Shown here: piece by piece, positions 37,339 through 50,209 of the stretch | Layout of the letters: the number at the start of each line of letters is the position of its first letter | Numbering within the stretch: position 1 is the stretch's first letter | Origin: Paragordius varius | Lineage: Eukaryota; Nematomorpha | Assembly: GCA_964247055.1 (NCBI GenBank) | Contig: OZ176053.1 | Location: 9,548,001-9,612,000 of the forward strand | Length of the DNA: 64,000 nucleotides | Direction of reading: 5' to 3' | The notes under the pieces: model-generated | The model's database searches: none | Seen by the model: only the letters and a program-made list of their open reading frames with translations | What the model was told of the DNA's origin: nothing | Position numbers and translations under genes: made by a program

Positions 37339-37610
37339 CAGGGGTTGTTGACACATCTCTTGCCGGCTGTATTTGAAAAAATATATGGGCACATATAAAT
37401 ATTTTATTAAATAAATATAAGACTGTAAATAATTTACTAATTTTAAGAATCTTGGTCAATTTATTGCCAAAATTTGGGTAGACTTATTCCGAAAATTTGT
37501 TTATGAATAATTCTAAAATTTCATATCTTATATCTTTTAAAATTACAAGGGGGCTGCATAAATATTTTAGAGGGCTACATGCGGTTCGGGGTCCGTGTTG
37601 GCTACCTCTG
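37339..37610. mobile_element. hAT-type MITE, 272 bp
   Basis: The termini CAGGGGTTGTTGACACA and (inverted) CAGAGGTAGCCAACACGG flank a body related to 15859-16138. Flanking octamers CTTTAGAA and CTTTATTA are compatible with a diverged 8-bp duplication. The left flank octamer equals that of the 15859 copy, suggesting a target preference or an ancestral duplication that includes the flank. Confidence 0.68.
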
Positions 37611-38008
37611 CTTTATTAAACATTATCAAACATTGTAATATTAACTAGTTTGATCTTAATATTATCGTAGTTTGAGTTATTTCTATCAGTCCATTAGCTA
37701 TGAATAATATCGAAAATATAAGCAGCCATGTGTATTAGATGCTAAGGTAGGGCTGTTCCGCTACGAAGGCGTTTATGGCGATGACTGTGCCATCTACACA
37801 GAAAAACTAGATAAACTTTTAAACATTGTTCTCAAACTTGCTATAATATAAAATAATAATGAAAAGAGAAATTTCATTTTTTTTTGAACTGTTAATTTAC
37901 CATTAACAATATAAAATTTTGAATATCCAATTATTTTGCTTAAATGAGCCTTTTTTATAAAATAATTTATAATTTTATTTTGTATCTTTATTTTAATTTT
38001 ATTTTTAT

Positions 38009-38036
38009 CCGAAGAAGTTAGAGGAATCTAACGAAA
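38009..38036 (+). ncRNA. Solitary hammerhead-like motif, probably a PLE tail relic
   Basis: CCGAAGA, one A, a perfect 6-bp stem GUUAGA/UCUAAC closed by GGAA, then GAAA. It departs from the hammerhead core CUGANGA...GAAA by one base (U to C in the second position). The single extra base before helix II is also seen in the PLE-linked copy at 28151-28171. No PLE coding sequence is recognisable around it. Confidence 0.4.
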
Positions 38037-38833
38037 ATTTATTAATAAATTTATTATTAATTTGCTGATATTACATCATATCATTCTAAAACATACTGAT
38101 TTAGCCTAATCCATAATATATAATTTCAATTTAAGCAATTTCATATGGTTTTCATAACACATTTTAATGTTTCAATACAATTTATGGATAGAAAGTGGAA
38201 CAATACAAGATAATAAATTTATACCACGGGTTCAAACCGGAACCGTGACTTCATGCAAGGAGAATGTTTTTTCGCAACCAATTTTGTTAATTTAAAAATT
38301 TGTTGCTAAATTTTTTAATACTTTCATCATATGATAATGCTTTTTTTCGTTTCCGTTTGAAATGGATATACCATGTTAATTCTGAATATCTACCTTTAAA
38401 GTATGAGATATCCATAGATATCATTTACGTAGATTATAGATTAAGAACACCTACATTATTAATTAAAATAATCTGGTAAAAAACCATAAAGTATATGTTG
38501 GAATCTCATAGCTAAATAAAGGGAAAATAAGATAAATTTATCCAGGTTAATCATCTTATATTTTTTAATTCCAAAAATTTAAAAATAATTTTACAATCCT
38601 TAAAATTTAACATATCCAAAAACTATAGCATCCATAATCATACCCATAACTAAAGAAATGAGTTATGCTATATATGAGTGGTATAAACCAAGGCCCATTG
38701 ATAGATCGGTCCTTAAATCGATTTTTTCTGGCTATCGATTTTCCAAAAAATATTAAAATTTTAACATAAAAGGTTACATATAGCGGCTCATACATAGCAT
38801 AATTTTAGATATATATATATATATATATATAAA

Positions 38834-39119
38834 CAGGGATCTCGCCATTTTATATGATGAGATACTCAGTTAAACATATTTATATATGTTTTAGGTATAT
38901 TGTATGATATGAAAATCATTCAATGAAAAGTCAGGAACCAAAATAGGACTGGTTTCAAGTGTAAACAACCTATTCCGGTTATTTTAGGAATCAATCCAGC
39001 AATTCCACTTGAGGAACCGCTCCGGTTCCCGTTCCAAAATTTTAGGAACTTCCGTTTTAATCTCTAACTTCTTGGGAAGGCCGGCGGTTATGCATTTTTT
39101 GAACTGGTTTGAAGCCCTG
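38834..39119. mobile_element. Possible hAT-type MITE
   Basis: The left end CAGGGATCTCGCC and inverted right end CAGGGCTTCAAACCAGTTC resemble hAT termini. Flanking octamers TATATAAA and AATATTTA match poorly. The interior contains several GGAACCGG/CCGGTTCC blocks. Confidence 0.4.
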
Positions 39120-41190
39120 AATATTTAAAGCTGCATTATGTCATTTGAAATGCAAAATAGGTTATGGTGCGGAAAACGATGTTAGTATAGACATATTTCC
39201 TATTTTAATATTGAGTGTATAGTCTTCTTTTCAGAAAATCTTTTATTGATTAGTTTAGGATATCTAGAAATTATTAATTTAATTATCTCGGGTGTCTAGA
39301 ATAAAGATTTGAATATGAAACCCTGCGATAAATATCGTTTATAATTTCTATTAACTAAGATGTACATTGAAAAACCTCGATTAAATTGAAATTTTTTAAT
39401 GGAAACTATTGGCAAAGGTTAACTTATATAAAATCAGTAAAAACCATTTTGCGCTTTGGCCTTAATATTATGAAAATTTCTTTTAAAAGTTTAATTAGTC
39501 AACTTTGTTGGTGTTTGACTGTTACATACGGCTTAGCTGTATTTGCTCCATCGAATATCTTATGCTTTATAAAAAAAATTTTTGCATTATTTAACCGTCG
39601 AAGCTTAAATGTTTGGGCCGTCATAAACATTAAAGTAAAGCAAGTGATAAACAAAATTTTTTTTGAATCAGGATTACAGTGTGATTGATGCATATATATT
39701 TTATAAAATTAATGTGACCATATAATTCCGAATAATTAGCATTATACTAACGTATTTATAGATACACAAATTTATGCCTGTGCAATTCGTAATAGTTTTA
39801 TTTTAGCCATAGACAAATAAGAGTTTTTCGTTCATTTATTAATTAGTTTCGTATTACTGTATATATATAGTGTGAGTTTTAGAACCAACAGTTCCTGTAA
39901 TTTTTCAGTTGGCTGTTTCTAGACACCTTCTCAAATGAAATGTGATTTGTACTTTTTGTCTAGAAAATTTACTTTTTTATACCAGAGCGTAGTAATAATT
40001 ATTTATTTTACAACCATGCGGTGACAAACAGCAGTATTTTAATTTTATACCATGTAAAAATTGTCCAAAATAAAAGAGAATTTTTTCTGGTTTCTAGCAA
40101 TTTTTTTTCCTAATTACGTAAGGAAGCTAAAAATATCACAGAGGTATATGTATAATAAAAAGTACTTTATTACCAAACATATGTCAGTATATTTCAAACC
40201 AAATCAATAATTCAAAAAGATTTCGCAACATTTGTTTTATCTAAAATACTGGAAGTCATTTAATTTTTTGAACACCAAAATGGCAAGATGAGATTAAAAT
40301 ATTTTAATGAAAATTATCATATATTATGATGTTTGAAAAATGATTTGACCTGCAGACAAAAATGACAAAATATAAAACATAAACAGTATTTTAAATTTTA
40401 CGATAAACAATTTAAATTTAAAAAATTTAATTTTTATTCTTTTGCAAATTATTGTACTTTTTTACACGAAAAATTTTATGTTACAGAGGCGCCTAGAAAT
40501 AAGTACGACATAACAAACGGTTTTATGGTAGGAAAGTGTATGATAATAGTTGAATTTTTTTATATTTCTTAGACAGTTGTTTTTATTATTCTAATTTATA
40601 GACTTCATAATCTTAAAATTATGCTAAGTACCCTAAAACGATGTTTTGTGTTTTCGAAGTAATGTAAATTTAGGCAAGAAAGGGGTATAAATAGATTTTG
40701 TCCTTGATTTAAATGTCGCTGCTACACAAAAAAAGTCATTTTGTTTGACAATAATAGTAAAAGTTTTAGGTATTGCTAAATAAATGGTGAATTAGCAAAA
40801 TAAATGATATATAAAATATCTTCAAACCAATCTGAAGATAACGGTAACGCTATATAGTAGAATTTTGAAAACAAAAGTAAATTTTTTTAAACATAAACAT
40901 GTAAATATATGTCTCCTCTTTCACTATCTCTCTATTTCTGTGTGCTTGCTGCCTATGAATAAGCAAAAAATATGAATAATTACTAGGTAGTAAAATGTAC
41001 ACACCTATTTTTTTATTATTAACATATTATTAGAATTCACTTTTTAAAATATTTTTTCAATATTATGTGTGTGCGTTTGAATCCAATGTTTGAATAGTCC
41101 ATATTATCTTATTTCCATATCCTTCAAAATAAAATATTTCCTGATAAAATATATTTCTGACACATATATGATTGATTTTCGCTGTCTTAG
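39120..41190. other. Intergenic DNA upstream of recognised P450 exons
   Basis: Overlapping frames on both strands at 39386-39693 have no recognisable domain. The first P450 exon, carrying the start codon, should lie in or before this interval, but I cannot identify it. Confidence 0.4.
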
Positions 41191-43525
41191 ATTAGCGAAT
41201 CAGGCTGCGCATGTCAAAAAATTGAATCAAAAACATCAAGTACACGTTTCTGTGCCCGCATGTAAAAGTTACAAAAATTGTCGGAAATTGTTAAAAGATA
41301 ATTTGGCATTCGCACAATTGTCAAACATCGATCGACATACCTTTGGTGGTTGGATTAAATCAAATGCGTTTCACCAAGATATCACAGTTCAATTAAATAA
41401 CAATCATTTAGAAGAACCAGGTATTAATGTGGTTCCAAAGGCAGATGGGCCAACACCACCCGAATCATTAATTGAAACAAAGGACAAATCAATTGTTATT
41501 TGCCCGTTCAAAAAACCATCTATTAACGTTTTAAATAAAACATTTGAAGATATTCCAGGCCCTAACATACGAGGACTAGGAGATTCATCTTTTTTCAGAT
41601 ACAAACCTTTTGGTAATTATTTTATACTCTTCTTGCTATTCGGTCCATTTCAACCGTTTTTATGTATTTAAAGTGAAGAGTGTGCAGGTTTAAATATAAA
41701 ATGGTCTCTGATAATTTGTCGCGGAGCCCGGATCGTATAAGTTGATATGTGTCATGCATACAGTGGACCCTCTATACAGCAACTTAATTAGCTCAAGCGC
41801 ACTTCGAATTTTAAATAAGGCCTTATAAGTTATCGTTTAGAGATTTACTTATTTGTGATTTTTATAAAACCATAGTAATAAGCCAAAAATAATTAAATAA
41901 TATATATTTTTTCATTTTTCAATATTATATTATTTTATGAAATTTTTTAAAGAAGGGATATAGATGTTAACTATGTATTTTTTCCTACAATCGGGTCATT
42001 ATGGGGAAGTGGGGGTCCACTGTATAAATAAAACATTTGATTAAGTTAGTTTAAATACTAAAATTTTACATTACGGTTCTTGCATATAATTTACTATATA
42101 ATTTTGTCCAAGATTGTTTATAATTTTAAAAATTTTGCAACAATTACATCGGTACATATGTGTGTTATTTCTGTTTATAAACGTAACTAAAACTAGGTCA
42201 ATGCACCTATTAAAAAAACAGTATTATCTTCAATTACCTATTTTTGCATTGTAATTATTTTGTTACATACCTTTCAAGGACATTTCTTCATTTAAAAAAG
42301 TAGCGTGAATTTAATTAGGTTTGATTTAGGATGCAAACAAGGAATTGTTTTATCATAAAATATAAAGTGATAACCTTTATACATTAACACAAAATTCAGC
42401 TGAAACAAAACAAAACAAAAAATGGTATAATATGGACGTTTTTTCAAACAAAATTACATTAAATTATTTTTCATAACTCTAACATAAAGAATAGTGAACT
42501 AAAGGTGGATGGTGAAAAATTGAATCACATTAAATTTATTGATCGAATATAAAATTTATTTATTTGTTTTAAGTAAATTTACTTAATTATTTTTTTAAAG
42601 CAAAGTACAGTATAATAGGATAAAGAATATACTGGTTTCGGAACTCAAAGGGGAGTTCTCTTCTCGGTAAAAACTTTAAAAATTTCTAATAATGAAATGT
42701 ATGTGTATGTTTTTCTCATGTACCACCTGTTTAAAGCACGCTGTTCATTGGTGTTTGAAATTTACTCATCCTCTTGATTAAAAGTATAGGTTTAAACTTT
42801 AGATTCATATCCTTGTGATTGTTAATGACATGCAATCTATATCCTGAATGACCATAATTAAAGCGTGTTCAGAAATAGAACTATTTTCTATGTTAGGGTT
42901 TTTCAGACAATCTTGGTGTTCTTTTCATCATATAATAATTTTCCTTTATGTTAGAACAATATATCATTTCTTACATTCACAATAAACCTTAAAAAATTAA
43001 CGTATTTACCGTTTCCATGCCACAAAATAATATGAAGTACGTTCCAACAAAATTTTGTTAAAAATTAATTTTTTGTAAAAGGTATGCATTTTTAAAAAAT
43101 ATTTTTAGTTGATATCCAAAAATTAGTATATGTTTAAAATTTTTATCACTCGACATTTTCGCGTTTATTAAGAAAACTAGCCCATTTTAGAAGACCGTAA
43201 AAATTTGAGACTTTGGGAGTCCACATCTAAAAATTAAAACTTAAAAAAAAATTATTTTGCCTTTCATCTGTAGTTTAGTAAATATATCAATGTTAGTGTT
43301 TAAAGCAGAGGTGTCCATCACGCTGCCCTCCAAAGCTTTTTGTACTGCCCATGTAAAATTTGAGAATTCATAATTTGCAAAAATATCACAAAATCTTAGC
43401 AAAATTGATATTCCTTAAAAAATTTCAAATAAGTCTCTCCCATTGGCAAGAACTGAAAAAATTGCAATATTGCGTTGGCATATTGCAGTTTTTTGTTTGA
43501 AATCTAATAAATTATTTATGAATGC

Positions 43526-43575
<50 letters not shown>

Positions 43576-46500
43576 GTATATATCGAATGCGGCCCCCGGA
43601 GCCATTTGTATGGAACACACCTGGTATGAAGAGTGAGACTTTATTATAACCATTGAAATAAAAGTTAATGATGTTTTTATAAATACAGTATGCATATTAA
43701 TGATGGTCGATTCACATTATTGTTGGGCAATTGGTAATACAGTAGTGTATGATAAACAAATTCTGTCCATAATTAAATATATTTAAGATGTGAAGAATTG
43801 CAAGTCCAACCATTTGTACAACGCTACTATATTACCAATTGTCCGAAAATACTGTGAATTGACCAAAATTAACGTGCATACTGTAAATTGTTCATGTTTT
43901 TACATTTATATAAAAAATATATAAACTGTCATTCAGCAATATTTTTAAATCTATTAATTTGCCTTTTTGCCCATCGAAAACTAGCGCTCCCAAGCTTAAA
44001 TATGGCGGCATGTGATTCTCATAACCACAAAAACTATGTAAAATTCAGTAAAAAAAAATTACATATATTGGTGAAGCACTATCTCATCATTGCTATTTAA
44101 TAGCTATGTTATAGTAATTAACAATGATGCTTTTGTATATCTTAGGTCTTTTAAGACTATTGCAATTATAATAATATGAATCTTCAATAAAAAAGGGTGG
44201 AACGTGAATAAAAAATGTAATATAAGTAATAAAGGAATTGGGACAAAAATTGATCTTCAACCACTAAACTAACATGACATATATGGATTGATCTTTAAAA
44301 TTTTCAATTAATTAGTAGTATTATTGAAAAATATATTCTTTCCAAATTATGAAACCCCAAATTTTTGGCAAGCCTCACAAAAACTCTCGGAGGGGTCGCG
44401 TGTAAGCAACCCCTGTTTTGAAAAATGTCATAGTTAACAATGTCTTTTCTATGATGACCTTTTAAGGTTTTGTAAATGCTGTCAAGAATAAATTTATCAA
44501 AATATTGCTAAAGGTTGATTTCGACTGCAAAACAATCCATCTAATAAAGATCTATATAAAAATCATATATTTAATTTAATACAAATATTAATTAGGTAGA
44601 TGGGATTACAACAAACTACATCATGCAAATTTAGAGAAATTTCAAAAGTACGGTCCGATTGTGCGCGAAAAACAAAGCATATACGGTATCAATAGTCTTT
44701 TATTATTCGATCCCAGGGATGTCGAAAAGGTATTCCGTAAGGAAGGCGCATGTCCATACAGGCCCTCTTTCCCAGCATTAGTTAATCATCGAATCAAGCA
44801 TAATTACAGTTTGGGTCTTGGACAATTGTATGTCTTAAATATACTGACATTTACATTTCATTGATAATTTTGTTTTAAAATAGAGAAAGTAATTACTTAG
44901 TATAAAATTTTATACATCATGGTTACTTTCAATTTAACAGTCTCCTATATATGACGACAGTTAAAAACACCATTTTATCATGCGTAAATATTAGGTGTCA
45001 CATATATGGTCAAGCTATATTCCAGAAAAATATAGTTTCTTAAAATTTGAGATATTTGGTTTGCGCATTATGTGCCAAAAGAATTAAAAGAGAAACCATA
45101 AATGTAAATTATTAATTTTAAAATCAGGTAAATACCAAATTTTTGTTTTGGTAAATATACAGCTTAGAATTTATGGCCTTAAAACAAATATTTTAAAAAA
45201 ATATACAATATTTGGTTTACATGATTTATTTCGAAATTTCATTACTTTTTTCAATAGTGTATATACATTTTTCTACAAGCTAGACAAGGGACGGAATGGC
45301 GAGAATTGCGAAGAACTGTACAAAAGCGCATGATGAATTTAGAATCGGCTTTGCCTTATCTCAATATCCAATCAAATACTGCAGATGATCTAGTCAAACT
45401 CATACGTCATAAACGATCAAGGATTACTATGCACATAGATGATTTTATAACTGATTTGCAAAAATGGTCATTAGAATGTAATTTCATTATTCTATAAAAT
45501 TATTTCGTAATATTTTTTGTTATTGGTTTTCATAACATTCTAGCTATAGTAGCTGCGTTATTGGGCAGCCGGTTGGGATGTTTAAATACTAACAATGCAG
45601 GAAATATGGAAATCGAACAATTGATTGATGATACTTGTCGAATTTTCGAAGCCCAATACGATTTGATGAATGGGATCCCATGGTGGAAGTATTTCCCAAC
45701 CAAATCTTATCATCAATTTGTGCAAAGTCATGAGAGAATTTTCAAGTATGCCATACTTTCTTTATCTTTTAAATTAATGTTTAACACAATTTTTCTGTAT
45801 TTAAAATTTAGAATTTGTAAAAAATACACAATGGAAGTTTTGGATAGACCCCAAAATAATACAAATTGTAGTCACAATATAAATTCTATTCATGAAGTCA
45901 ATTCAAATAATAGCAAATCTAGTTCAATCAATTTTATAAGCTACCTTGCTAAGGAAAAATCGTTAAAAATAAATGATCTTCTTACCACCGTGATTGAGCT
46001 AATGATATCAGGAATACAAACGGTATGTTTCTGTGAATATAAATAGCTGCCATATATGTATATGACCTATCAATACAAATCATTAATTTTACTAGATTAA
46101 TATTACAAAAATGTATAACAGTAATCGTATCGCTTAATATTTAACTTAGGTTTTACACTAATGCTTTAATAGACATTTTTTCAATTTTATTCCTCTTTTA
46201 CTCCGGACGTCATGCAATCTATTTTTTTTACCTTGGTATCTTATTTCTATACCATTTATACCAGTTGCCATAATTAACTTTAAACTGCACCTTGTAGATT
46301 TATTTCCAATTTTAATTTTCCTCTTATTCCACTCACTTATTCCAATATTAATTATTTTCGCTTATTACGCAATAATCACCAGATGCTTCCTTATTTTATT
46401 TTCCATCTTCGAATCTATGATGTAAAAACCTATATTTACTATGAATTTTTTTCCTATTTAGGTGAAGTAGCAATACACCTTCAGCAATAATATAAAGCAA

Positions 46501-49138
46501 TAAAAGCGGAGGATTTTATAAATCCTATTCCCATACATAAGAAATATCAATTTGGGATTTAAATAGGATATAGGAATATTTGCCTCCCCCAATCCGGCCC
46601 CATCAAAATTTTGAGGAAGTGTATGCCACCATACAGCAAATTACAATACTTCTTTCATCTTACCAACTATTCCACTTTTCCTAGTTTTTTGATTTTTGCG
46701 CCCTATAGCTTATCCAATCTGTTTTGAATGCTTTCGAATTGGAAACCCACCGCGTCCGAAAATTCCCATCAATGAAAGCGAAAGAATGTGCGGTTTCATA
46801 AATATATGTTCCCTTTCAACATGGTATTATTCTATGCCGCAGCTTCTTTAAGGCAGTTGCTCTTGAATTTATTGCATTAAGATCACCTAATTTTAACGAT
46901 TGCTTATCCAGGTTAGATGATTGCTTTCATTCCTTACTGCACATCCCCTATGGGGTTCGATTTCAGTGTCAACAACGTTTGATCACAGATATATTTTATG
47001 CTACTTCTTAATTCTAACAATATGAACACGTTAGCCTATTGTTTTTGACTATCATTTTTACTGTTTAAGCCTTGGGAATTACACCTCTAGCGCCTCTCGG
47101 ATCATTTTTCCATATTAATATCGAAAGTTTGCAGAGTTATAAATATTGAGTTTACCTTGTGAAGTCAAAAGTTTACCAGTTTTTTGAGTAAAAAACACAT
47201 TTTTTTAAGGCAATCAATTATTTATTTTATTAAAAATATTATCCATCAGCTTCTACACATTTCAACCACCTCTCAGCTACTATATGAATGAATGCCATGC
47301 CAGAAAATCTGTTTGTCTTTTGCGGCAGAGCATTCATCAGGCAATTTTAACGTCTTCGATATTATTGAAGGGCTGCTCTACGAGCGTGTGCCCCCATTGA
47401 TGAGAAAAAGAAATATTATTGCTTGTAGATGTTTACTGATTGTTATTTGTGATAAGATAGCTTCTGTCATCCAATAAGTCTTGCGCTTTATAGTCTTTGC
47501 AATTGTGTGATCTATCATAATACTCATTCTCTTTCACATTCAAATCACAACATTTAATTGTCGAAACCATGTTTCACGTTTTTGAATCGATGGACCATGT
47601 TCACCATATGTTTCTATTAGCCCAAGAGTGACTCTTAGCAGCTTTTTTTAAAATAAGAAATACAACGCGGTCACAAATGTTTGAGGCAAAATCCGACATG
47701 AGTGAAAGATAAAATAAGCCGCTAGATTTCGGAGGCAGGTGTGCGTTTATTGTTTAATGTCTGATAAGTAAAATGGCGTCTATACTAAATTAATCGGCTG
47801 CGTATTTTCCAATAACGCTTCTCTTAATCAAACTGATGATATGACACATAATATAATGCTTCAGCTCTTTTTATTTATGCAACCTCTTGGGCCTTGAAGA
47901 GGTTTACTTGAGTGACAAATATTTTAGTTGCTTCTATTTGTGTTGGCCATTCGCACTCATCAGACGATTTGGGTTAAAAATTTCGAATATTTTTGTTACC
48001 ATATGGGAATAAGCGAAAGGTGTTTATTAACTTAAATTTAAGATTAAGACCTTTAAGGCATTAGATATATTTTATAAAAACTTTCGCCTAGGTAGAGATA
48101 TTGCATCTATTAAATTGGTCGGTATTTAATATTTCCAAATAATCTTTGCTTGTTTCATATAATTTATTAGTTATAGAAACGTAATTTGCTTCAGACTTCA
48201 TATATTAATGTAAAAAAATATACTCATCCGCATAATATGATATAAAAAAATTAGAATAGGGTATTTTTAATTATATGATAATTCTTTAAGAGAAATCGAT
48301 CCTTTTTAAATATTTGAAAAATACATTTAAATATGCAGACGGCATCAGGAATGGCATTTTGTCTCTACCATTTAGCTCGCAATCCTAATATTCAAAATAA
48401 ATTGCGCCAAAAAATTGAAAAATCAGTTGGCGAAAAGGGGCATATTGATGGTAATATCATAAGAGATCTCACCTATTTAAGAGCAATCATTTGGGAATCA
48501 TCCAGGTATTGTTAAATGATCTTTGCATATTATAAGCGATAAAAACTTTTTTATATATTAATTTTTAATCATGAAGGTTAACTCCTGTTGCATTTGGAAC
48601 AGTTCGCATGTTGAGCCAACCCATCGAACTTTCGGGCTATCAAATACCTGCTGGAGTTATTATTCCTTTGTTAACTTTATATCTATTATTACTTGTTTTT
48701 ATTTATCTATCTTTTCATGATAAATATTTTTTTAAAAAAAGGTACCCTTATTGATACAAAACATGGTTATGTCACGGCTACCAAATTACTTTAAGAATCA
48801 TGACGAATTTATTCCAGAACGTTGGCTAAAGCATGGATCACAAAAGGAATTCCATCCATATTGCGTTTTACCGTATGGTCATGGTCCACGTATGTGCATA
48901 GGACGTCGTTTCGCTGAACAAGAATTGAATTTGGGTTTAATAAAAGTAATAACATATCATAATAAATTTGCCACATCTTGAATTAATACATATAAATAAA
49001 AATGATAAAATTAATATATATATTACATAGATTATACGAAATTTTAATATTGAATACCACGGAGATCCTATTGATAGTTACACCGAATTGATAGTAAAAC
49101 CAGATAAACCATTGAACATCACATTCAAAGATATTTGA
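41191..49138 (+). CDS. Mitochondrial-clan cytochrome P450
   Basis: Exons: 41191-41612, 44596-44827, 45284-45477, 45544-45745, 45812-46022, 48339-48505, 48577-48655, 48742-48945 and 49031-49138 (TGA). All phases agree. The 5' exon with the start is not identified; the first recognised exon starts mid-codon. Signatures: FEDIPGPN near the membrane-facing N-terminus, YGPIVREK, DVEKVFRKEG...PYRP, GTEWRELRRTVQKRMM, the K-helix ExxR (ESSR), PERW, and the haem loop (LPYGHGPRMCIGRRFAE) with the Cys ligand. WRxLR, RPxxP and the RRFAE adrenodoxin-side pattern place it in the mitochondrial clan. The long N-terminal extension (about 110 residues before PGP) recalls CYP49/CYP301-like enzymes, but no symbol is assigned. 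The enzyme would take electrons from ferredoxin at the inner mitochondrial membrane. Oddities: the I-helix reads SGIQTT where AGxDTT/ETT is usual, and the haem loop starts with Tyr rather than Phe. Substrate unknown. Confidence 0.93.
43150..43240 (+). repeat. Dispersed repeat fragment (family of 21015-21095 and 61430-61500)
   Basis: Shares the CATTTT...CCCACATCT-type block with 21015-21095 and 61430-61500. Short and non-coding. Confidence 0.4.
43306..43623. mobile_element. hAT-type MITE with internal (TA)n, 318 bp
   Basis: The termini CAGAGGTGTCCATCACGC and inverted CAGGTGTGTTCCATACAAATG belong to the same family as 4372-4665 and 15859-16138 (other orientation). Flanks GTTTAAAG and GTATGAAG match at six of eight positions. 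A (TA)n tract at about 43529-43569 has expanded inside it. It lies in the first large P450 intron. Confidence 0.7.
46050..47190. other. Intron segment of less AT-rich unknown sequence
   Basis: Part of the 2.3-kb P450 intron. It is visibly less AT-rich than its surroundings (for example 46580-46960), which usually marks transposon-derived DNA here. No translated frame on either strand gives a domain I recognise. Confidence 0.35.
47200..47870 (-). pseudogene. Mariner-type transposase fossil in P450 intron
   Basis: On the minus strand, the frame pieces ETYGEHGPSIQKRETWFRQL (about 47600) and further down LPDEC...IHSYSS and CVEADG-YF correspond to the N-terminal helix-turn-helix and the C-terminal end of mariner transposases. 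Most of the catalytic DD(34)D region is deleted or scrambled, and several stops interrupt it. It is a non-functional, internally deleted Tc1/mariner copy. Terminal repeats are not clear. Confidence 0.65.
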
Positions 49139-50209
49139 GCAACGAAAACGTGAATTACGTCAAATATATGGTTGCTAATTTTATGCGTGTTGAGACACTG
49201 CGGGTGAAAGAGGGCTTTGTCAGTAAAGGGTACCCAAAATATGTGGATACCGAATTTTAAATATTTTCAAATATTATTTGGAATGTGTGCTTTTATAACT
49301 GCAGTTTTTTAAAAAATACCCCATGCAAGTTAACTTGATAAAAAGGGGTAAAGTTTTGTTCCAATAATTAGGTACACATGGTTTGTATAATGAATGATTA
49401 TTTTTACATTAAATATGTACAAAAGCCAATGCACAAGCAAATAGCAAATTTTTAAAATTATTATGTCCAGAGCTACTAATGCTTCATGATAATAATTTTA
49501 AAAACTTATATTATTTATATGTTATGAATATTAAAATTTTTAAATACCTGTTATTTTTATCATTATAGTTATCTATTTGTTTCATTTATGATTTTTTTAA
49601 AATACTATATGAAATTGGATCGTAGCTATTTGCAGTATTAAATAATTTATTACACACTCAAAGCAGTATTATTAAAATGCATTCACTTTTTTATTAGGGT
49701 TTCTCATCGTCATATGTATTTATTTTATTTATATTTGTCCCAATAAATTAAAACTATAGCTTACATATTTTGTTATTAAAAAAACGCCAAAAATTTATGC
49801 GCCAAAAAACCTTGCGATGAACTCATGTGGTTAATATATAGAGGACTGATTTGCTTTGTATAAAGGCAAAAAAAATTTCAGGATACGGTAAGGGTAAAAA
49901 CACACTTAGCCTTTTATAAAAACATTTTGTTACTTCGATGCCGAATTATCATCTCATTTTAATATGCATTCGCACTCTATAAAAAAATAATTGATGCAGA
50001 TCTGGCCATAAATTTTCACGTAATCCGGGCTGTTTAGAGAGATAATGAGTACTCTGTTTTTATTGTAAAATTAGAAGCAAGTGTTTGCAAAAACGTTAAG
50101 ATTTTAATAATTTTGAAGTTATTAGAATGTAGTCAAATAAATTTCAAATCTGTTCAGCAGTTGTAGCCATTTTTACCGGCTTTTTGGAATAAACATTAAA
50201 TTTTGAGAG

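Noticed and set aside
39386-39693. Overlapping frames of about 64 and 100 codons on both strands
   Set aside because: No domain, no splice support, and open frames on both strands of AT-rich DNA are common by chance.
46940-46975. tRNA-like GGGGTTCGATTTC
   Set aside because: No A-box or acceptor stem at the right distance. A single T-loop-like match is not enough.
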